Shown: positions 13,116 through 16,776 of the stretch, one piece after another
How positions within the stretch are numbered: the first letter of the stretch is position 1
Layout: every line of letters begins with the position of its first letter
NCBI GenBank assembly: GCA_036139795.1
Contig: JAYZYX010000205.1
Coordinates: 1 to 16,776 of the forward strand
Length of the DNA stretch: 16,776 nucleotides
Reading direction: 5' to 3'
DNA from: Donghicola sp036139795
GTDB taxonomy: Bacteria; Pseudomonadota; Alphaproteobacteria; Rhodobacterales; Rhodobacteraceae
The notes under the pieces: model-generated
Told to the model about the DNA's origin: nothing
Seen by the model: only the letters and a program-made list of their open reading frames with translations
Databases searched by the model: none
Translations under genes and position numbers: made by a program

Positions 13116-13153
13116 CGATCAGCCGTACGCGGATGGGTCGGGGCCAGAATATC

Positions 13154-13160
13154 GGAAGGG
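13154..13160 (+). promoter_or_regulatory. Ribosome binding site that decides the atpH start
   Basis: GGAAGGG at 13154-13160 lies 5 nt before GTG at 13166. The in-frame ATG at 13133 has no such site and would add 11 residues not typical of AtpH. Confidence 0.7.
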
Positions 13161-13165
13161 TGGAC

Positions 13166-13726
13166 GTGTCCGAACCAGCTTCGATTTCCCTGGGCATTGC
13201 ACAACGCTATGCCTCTGCCGTATTCGGTCTCGCGATCGAAACCAACGCACTGGACGCCGTCGAGAACGACGTCGATGCGCTGGCTGCTGCACTTGATGAA
13301 AGTGCAGACCTGCGTGATCTGATCAGCAACCCCGTATACTCGCGTGAGCAGCAAAGTGCTGCGATCAGCGCTGTGGCCAGCAAAATGGGTCTCAGTGCAA
13401 CGGTCGCAAACACGCTCGCACTGATGGCGTCCAAGCGTCGTCTGTTCGTGCTGCCCCAGCTGGTGACCGCCCTGCGCGAGAAAATCGCCGCGCATAAAGG
13501 TGAAGTGACCGCCGAAGTTGTCAGCGCAACCGAGCTGACCCAGGCGCAGAAAGACAAGCTTGCAGAGGCTCTGAAAGAGAGCGTCGGCAAGACTGTGAAA
13601 GTTAACGCCGCTGTTGATGAAACACTCATCGGCGGTCTCGTTGTTAAGGTGGGCTCGAAGATGATCGACACGTCGATCCGCTCCAAGCTCAGCGCCCTAC
13701 AGAATGCAATGAAAGAGGTCGGATAA
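13166..13726 (+). CDS. atpH: F1Fo ATP synthase delta subunit
   Basis: The delta subunit ties the F1 head to the peripheral stalk of ATP synthase. From GTG at 13166 the product has 186 residues, the usual length. It begins with SEPASISLGIAQRYASAVFGLA, in which RYA is typical of the N-terminal helical domain. The C-terminal part contains the family pattern VNAAVDETLIGGLVVKVGSKMIDTSIRSKL. GTG is preferred to the in-frame ATG at 13133 because of the GGAAGGG site just before it. It opens the F1 operon, and the atpA start follows its stop codon with no gap, so the two are probably coupled. Confidence 0.95.
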   Translation: MSEPASISLGIAQRYASAVFGLAIETNALDAVENDVDALAAALDESADLRDLISNPVYSREQQSAAISAVASKMGLSATVANTLALMASKRRLFVLPQLVTALREKIAAHKGEVTAEVVSATELTQAQKDKLAEALKESVGKTVKVNAAVDETLIGGLVVKVGSKMIDTSIRSKLSALQNAMKEVG

Positions 13727-15265
13727 ATGGGTATCCAAGCAGCCGAAATTTCTGCGATCCTAAAGGAGCAGATCAAGAACTTTGGCCAAGACGCCGAAGT
13801 GGCCGAGGTTGGCCGCGTGCTTTCCGTCGGTGACGGTATTGCGCGTGTGCATGGCCTCGACAACGTTCAGGCCGGTGAAATGGTCGAATTCCCCGGTGGC
13901 ATTCAGGGCATGGCGCTGAACCTCGAGAGCGACAACGTTGGTGTTGTTATCTTCGGTTCGGACCGTGACATTAAAGAAGGCGACACCGTAAAGCGCACCA
14001 ACTCGATCGTGGACGTTCCCGCGGGCGAAGGTCTGCTGGGTCGCGTTGTCGACGGTCTGGGTAACCCCCTGGACGGCAAAGGCCCCATCGTATTCAGCGA
14101 GCGTCGTATCGCTGACAGCAAAGCACCGGGCATCATTCCCCGTAAGTCGGTTCACGAGCCGATGGCAACCGGCCTGAAGTCGGTTGACGCGATGATCCCG
14201 ATCGGCCGTGGCCAGCGAGAGCTGATCATTGGCGACCGTCAGACCGGTAAAACTGCCGTTGCTCTGGACGCGATCCTGAACCAGAAGTCGTACAACGACG
14301 CAGCTGGCGGCGACGAAAGCAAGAAACTGTACTGCATCTATGTTGCAGTCGGTCAGAAGCGTTCGACCGTTGCTCAGCTGGTGAAGAAGCTGGAAGAAAC
14401 CGGTGCGATTGAATACTCGATCGTTGTTGCCGCGACCGCTTCGGACCCCGCGCCCATGCAGTTCCTGGCGCCCTACGCCGCAACCGCAATGGCTGAATAC
14501 TTCCGTGACAACGGCAAGCACGCCCTGATCATCTACGATGACCTGTCGAAGCAGGCCGTTTCGTACCGTCAGATGTCGCTGCTGCTGCGCCGTCCGCCGG
14601 GCCGTGAAGCTTACCCCGGCGACGTTTTCTACCTCCACTCGCGTCTGCTGGAGCGTTCGGCGAAGATGGGCGACGACCACGGTGCTGGCTCGCTGACCGC
14701 TCTGCCGATCATTGAAACCCAGGGCGGCGACGTTTCGGCGTTTATTCCGACCAACGTGATCTCGATCACCGACGGTCAGATCTTCCTCGAAACCGACCTG
14801 TTCTACCAGGGCATCCGTCCCGCTGTGAACACCGGTCTGTCGGTTTCGCGTGTGGGCTCGTCCGCTCAGACCAACGCGATGAAAACTGTTGCAGGTCCGG
14901 TTAAGCTGGAACTGGCTCAGTACCGCGAAATGGCAGCATTTGCTCAGTTCGGCTCGGACCTCGACGCCGCAACCCAGAAGCTGCTGAACCGTGGCGCACG
15001 TCTGACCGAGCTGATGAAGCAGCCCCAGTACGCACCGCTGACCAACGCAGAAATCGTCTGCGTGATCTTCGCCGGTACTCAGGGTTACCTGGACAAAGTC
15101 GCTGTGAAAGATGTTGGCCGCTACGAAGCCGGTCTGCTGAAGTTCCTGCGCACCCAGAAGAAAGATCTGCTGGACTGGATCACCAACGAAGATCCCAAGA
15201 TCAAGGGTGATGCAGCGGACAAGATCAAAGCGGTTCTCGACGAATACGCCAAAAACTTCGCCTGA
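13727..15265 (+). CDS. atpA: F1Fo ATP synthase alpha subunit
   Basis: The alpha subunit forms the F1 hexamer with beta and carries the non-catalytic nucleotide sites and the arginine finger. The 512-residue length is standard. Visible features are the N-terminal delta-contact helix, Walker A GDRQTGKT (169-176), GDVFYLHSRLLERSAKM in the nucleotide domain and SVSRVGSSAQ, which holds the conserved arginine. The C-terminal helical domain is intact. ATG directly follows the atpH TAA, and an AGAGG element inside atpH acts as ribosome binding site. Many arginines use CGT, as expected for a highly expressed gene and less common in the neighbouring non-atp genes. Confidence 0.98.
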   Translation: MGIQAAEISAILKEQIKNFGQDAEVAEVGRVLSVGDGIARVHGLDNVQAGEMVEFPGGIQGMALNLESDNVGVVIFGSDRDIKEGDTVKRTNSIVDVPAGEGLLGRVVDGLGNPLDGKGPIVFSERRIADSKAPGIIPRKSVHEPMATGLKSVDAMIPIGRGQRELIIGDRQTGKTAVALDAILNQKSYNDAAGGDESKKLYCIYVAVGQKRSTVAQLVKKLEETGAIEYSIVVAATASDPAPMQFLAPYAATAMAEYFRDNGKHALIIYDDLSKQAVSYRQMSLLLRRPPGREAYPGDVFYLHSRLLERSAKMGDDHGAGSLTALPIIETQGGDVSAFIPTNVISITDGQIFLETDLFYQGIRPAVNTGLSVSRVGSSAQTNAMKTVAGPVKLELAQYREMAAFAQFGSDLDAATQKLLNRGARLTELMKQPQYAPLTNAEIVCVIFAGTQGYLDKVAVKDVGRYEAGLLKFLRTQKKDLLDWITNEDPKIKGDAADKIKAVLDEYAKNFA

Positions 15266-15284
15266 GCCCTGAAAGGACTGGAGA

Positions 15285-16157
15285 ATGCCAAGCCTTAAGG
15301 ACCTTAAAAACCGGATCTCGAGCGTGAAATCCACGCGGAAGATCACCAAGGCCATGCAGATGGTGGCCGCCGCAAAACTGCGGCGGGCACAGGATGCAGC
15401 CGAGGCAGCGCGCCCCTATTCGGAGCGTTTCAATGCTGTCTTGGGTAGCCTTGCTGCATCGGTTGGTGGTTCCGACACTGCGCCCCGACTTCTGTCGGGG
15501 ACCGGTTCGGACCAGGTACAACTGCTTATCGTAATGACCGCCGAGCGTGGTCTTTGCGGCGGCTTCAACAGCTCGATCGTGAAACTGGCCCGTACTAAGG
15601 CCAACGAACTGATCAAAGCTGGCAAGACGGTCAAGATCCTGACCGTTGGCAAGAAAGGCCGCGAACAGCTCAAGCGTGATTTGGGCGAGCTTTTCATCGG
15701 CCACGTGGACCTCTCCGAGGTCAAGCGCGTGGGCTATGACAATGCTCAGGCAATCGCGAAGGACGTACTGGCCCGTTTCGACGGCGGTGAGTTCGACGTA
15801 GCCACCATTTTCTACGCTCAGTTCCAGTCGGTGATCGCGCAGATCCCGACCGCACAACAGATCATCCCCGCCCAGTTCGAAGCAGCTGGCGAAGGGGAGG
15901 GAACCCTGTACGACTACGAACCCAGCGAAGAGGCCATCCTGGCCGACCTGCTGCCCCGTGGTGTGGCAACCCAGATCTTTGCGGCTCTTCTGGAAAACGG
16001 CGCGTCCGAGCAAGGTGCTCGTATGTCGGCGATGGATAACGCGACCCGCAACGCGGGCGACATGATCGATCGTCTGACCATCGAATACAACCGCTCGCGT
16101 CAGGCCGTGATTACCAACGAGCTGATCGAAATTATCTCGGGCGCGGAAGCGCTCTAA
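15285..16157 (+). CDS. atpG: F1Fo ATP synthase gamma subunit
   Basis: Gamma is the rotating central shaft of F1. The 290-residue product has the typical N-terminal coiled-coil helix, beginning MPSLKDLKNRISSVKSTRKI and continuing TKAMQMVAAAKLRRAQ. It contains the ERGLCGGFN motif near residues 87-95. The C-terminal helix reads MDNATRNAGDMIDRLTIEYN then RSRQAVITNELIEIISGAEAL, which inserts into the alpha-beta ring. Nineteen bases separate it from atpA and include AAAGGA and GGAG. It is co-transcribed with atpA and atpD. Confidence 0.97.
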   Translation: MPSLKDLKNRISSVKSTRKITKAMQMVAAAKLRRAQDAAEAARPYSERFNAVLGSLAASVGGSDTAPRLLSGTGSDQVQLLIVMTAERGLCGGFNSSIVKLARTKANELIKAGKTVKILTVGKKGREQLKRDLGELFIGHVDLSEVKRVGYDNAQAIAKDVLARFDGGEFDVATIFYAQFQSVIAQIPTAQQIIPAQFEAAGEGEGTLYDYEPSEEAILADLLPRGVATQIFAALLENGASEQGARMSAMDNATRNAGDMIDRLTIEYNRSRQAVITNELIEIISGAEAL

Positions 16158-16177
16158 GAAATCGGAGAAACAACGAC

Positions 16178-16776
16178 ATGGCAAATGCAGTCGGCAAAAT
16201 TACGCAGGTCATCGGCGCCGTCGTTGACGTGCAGTTCGAAGACAGCCTTCCGGCAATTCTGAACTCGCTCGAGACGGACAACAATGGCAAGCGTCTGGTG
16301 CTGGAAGTTGCTCAGCACCTGGGCGAAAACACCGTACGTACCATCGCGATGGACGGTACCGAAGGTCTGGTCCGCGGTCAGAAAGTGACCGACATGGGCA
16401 ACCCGATCTCGGTTCCCGTCGGTAACGCGACCCTGGGCCGTATCATCAACGTTGTGGGCGAGCCCATCGACGAAAAAGGCCCCCTGGAAGCAACCGAAAC
16501 CCGTGCGATCCACCAGCCTGCTCCCGAGTTCATCGAGCAGTCGACCGCTTCGGAAATTCTGGTCACCGGCATCAAGGTTATCGACCTGCTGGCGCCCTAC
16601 TCGAAGGGTGGTAAGATCGGTCTGTTCGGCGGCGCCGGCGTGGGCAAAACCGTTCTGATCATGGAACTGATCAACAACATCGCAAAAGTGCACTCGGGTT
16701 TCTCGGTGTTCGCAGGTGTTGGTGAACGTACCCGTGAAGGGAACGACCTGTACCACGAGATGATCGAATCGAACGT
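16178..16776 (+). CDS. atpD: F1Fo ATP synthase beta subunit (partial, cut by window end)
   Basis: The beta subunit carries the catalytic ATP sites. Only the first 199 codons plus two bases lie in the window. The reading frame is open from ATG at 16178 to the edge. The product begins MANAVGKITQVIGAVVDVQF and shows the beta-barrel domain, then the nucleotide domain with Walker A GGAGVGKT (151-158) and GERTREGNDLYHEM, which holds the catalytic glutamate. GGAGA at 16164-16168 serves as ribosome binding site, 20 bp after the atpG stop. The truncation is due to the window edge, not to a mutation. Confidence 0.98.
   Translation, partial: MANAVGKITQVIGAVVDVQFEDSLPAILNSLETDNNGKRLVLEVAQHLGENTVRTIAMDGTEGLVRGQKVTDMGNPISVPVGNATLGRIINVVGEPIDEKGPLEATETRAIHQPAPEFIEQSTASEILVTGIKVIDLLAPYSKGGKIGLFGGAGVGKTVLIMELINNIAKVHSGFSVFAGVGERTREGNDLYHEMIESN

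Larger units (their letters stand above)
12911..13165 (+). promoter_or_regulatory. Gene-free leader and promoter region of the F1-ATPase operon
   Basis: This 255-bp stretch contains no supported gene. It holds three inverted repeats, at 12954-12972, 13013-13033 and 13100-13115. A weak promoter candidate is TTGCAC (12969-12974) with TGTAAA (12993-12998), spacer 18 bp. The operon must be transcribed from here because the methyltransferase gene upstream is functionally unrelated. I see no clear terminator after that gene, so some read-through cannot be excluded. Confidence 0.55.

Noticed and set aside
13133..13165. Eleven-residue N-terminal extension of AtpH from ATG at 13133
   Set aside because: GGAAGGG is placed for the GTG at 13166, and AtpH proteins of this group start with a SEP-type N-terminus.
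13760..15355. 531-residue open frame on the minus strand opposite atpA
   Set aside because: It lies fully over atpA and the start of atpG, in a GC-rich gene with biased codons that lacks stops in the reverse frame. No recognisable domain is present.

Overview
The window reads as ordinary chromosome of an alphaproteobacterium, most likely a Rhodobacterales (roseobacter-type) species. The case rests on GC-rich coding sequence, an F1-only ATP synthase operon that starts atpH-atpA-atpG-atpD with no F0 genes upstream, a hisC-tyrC pair, a DUF2125 protein and an extensin-like protein. The species assignment is inference. I see no tRNA, rRNA, CRISPR array, insertion sequence or sign of recent transfer.

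Layout, left to right. At 1-22 lies the right half of a terminator belonging to a gene outside the window. From 129 to 3006 three plus-strand genes overlap by 4 bp at both junctions: hisC, tyrC and a secreted extensin-like (LAS-metallopeptidase-like) protein. A minus-strand DUF2125 membrane-anchored protein (3007-3993) converges on them with abutting stop codons. A 62-bp divergent spacer with a central palindrome separates it from a ChaC-type gamma-glutamylcyclotransferase (4056-4586). Next come two tightly linked genes (4653-7874): a four-helix MotA/ExbB-like protein and a MotB-like protein with one membrane helix, a proline-free coiled coil of more than 400 residues and an OmpA peptidoglycan-binding domain. 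Converging on these from the right is a minus-strand pair, clpA and a secreted M23 endopeptidase, with gloB further upstream on the same strand. A probable methyltransferase gene (12167-12910) diverges from gloB. A 255-bp gene-free stretch with three inverted repeats precedes the F1-ATPase operon, which runs off the right edge within atpD.

Functionally the window holds aromatic amino acid and histidine biosynthesis, glutathione-linked detoxification and turnover (gloB, chaC), protein quality control (clpA), energy conversion (F1-ATPase) and a group of cell-envelope genes. The most interesting item is the two-gene putative proton-driven motor at 4653-7874. It has the domain logic of MotAB, ExbBD and ZorAB, but it sits without flagellar, TonB or Zorya partners and beside peptidoglycan-active proteins. 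Its function is not known to me.
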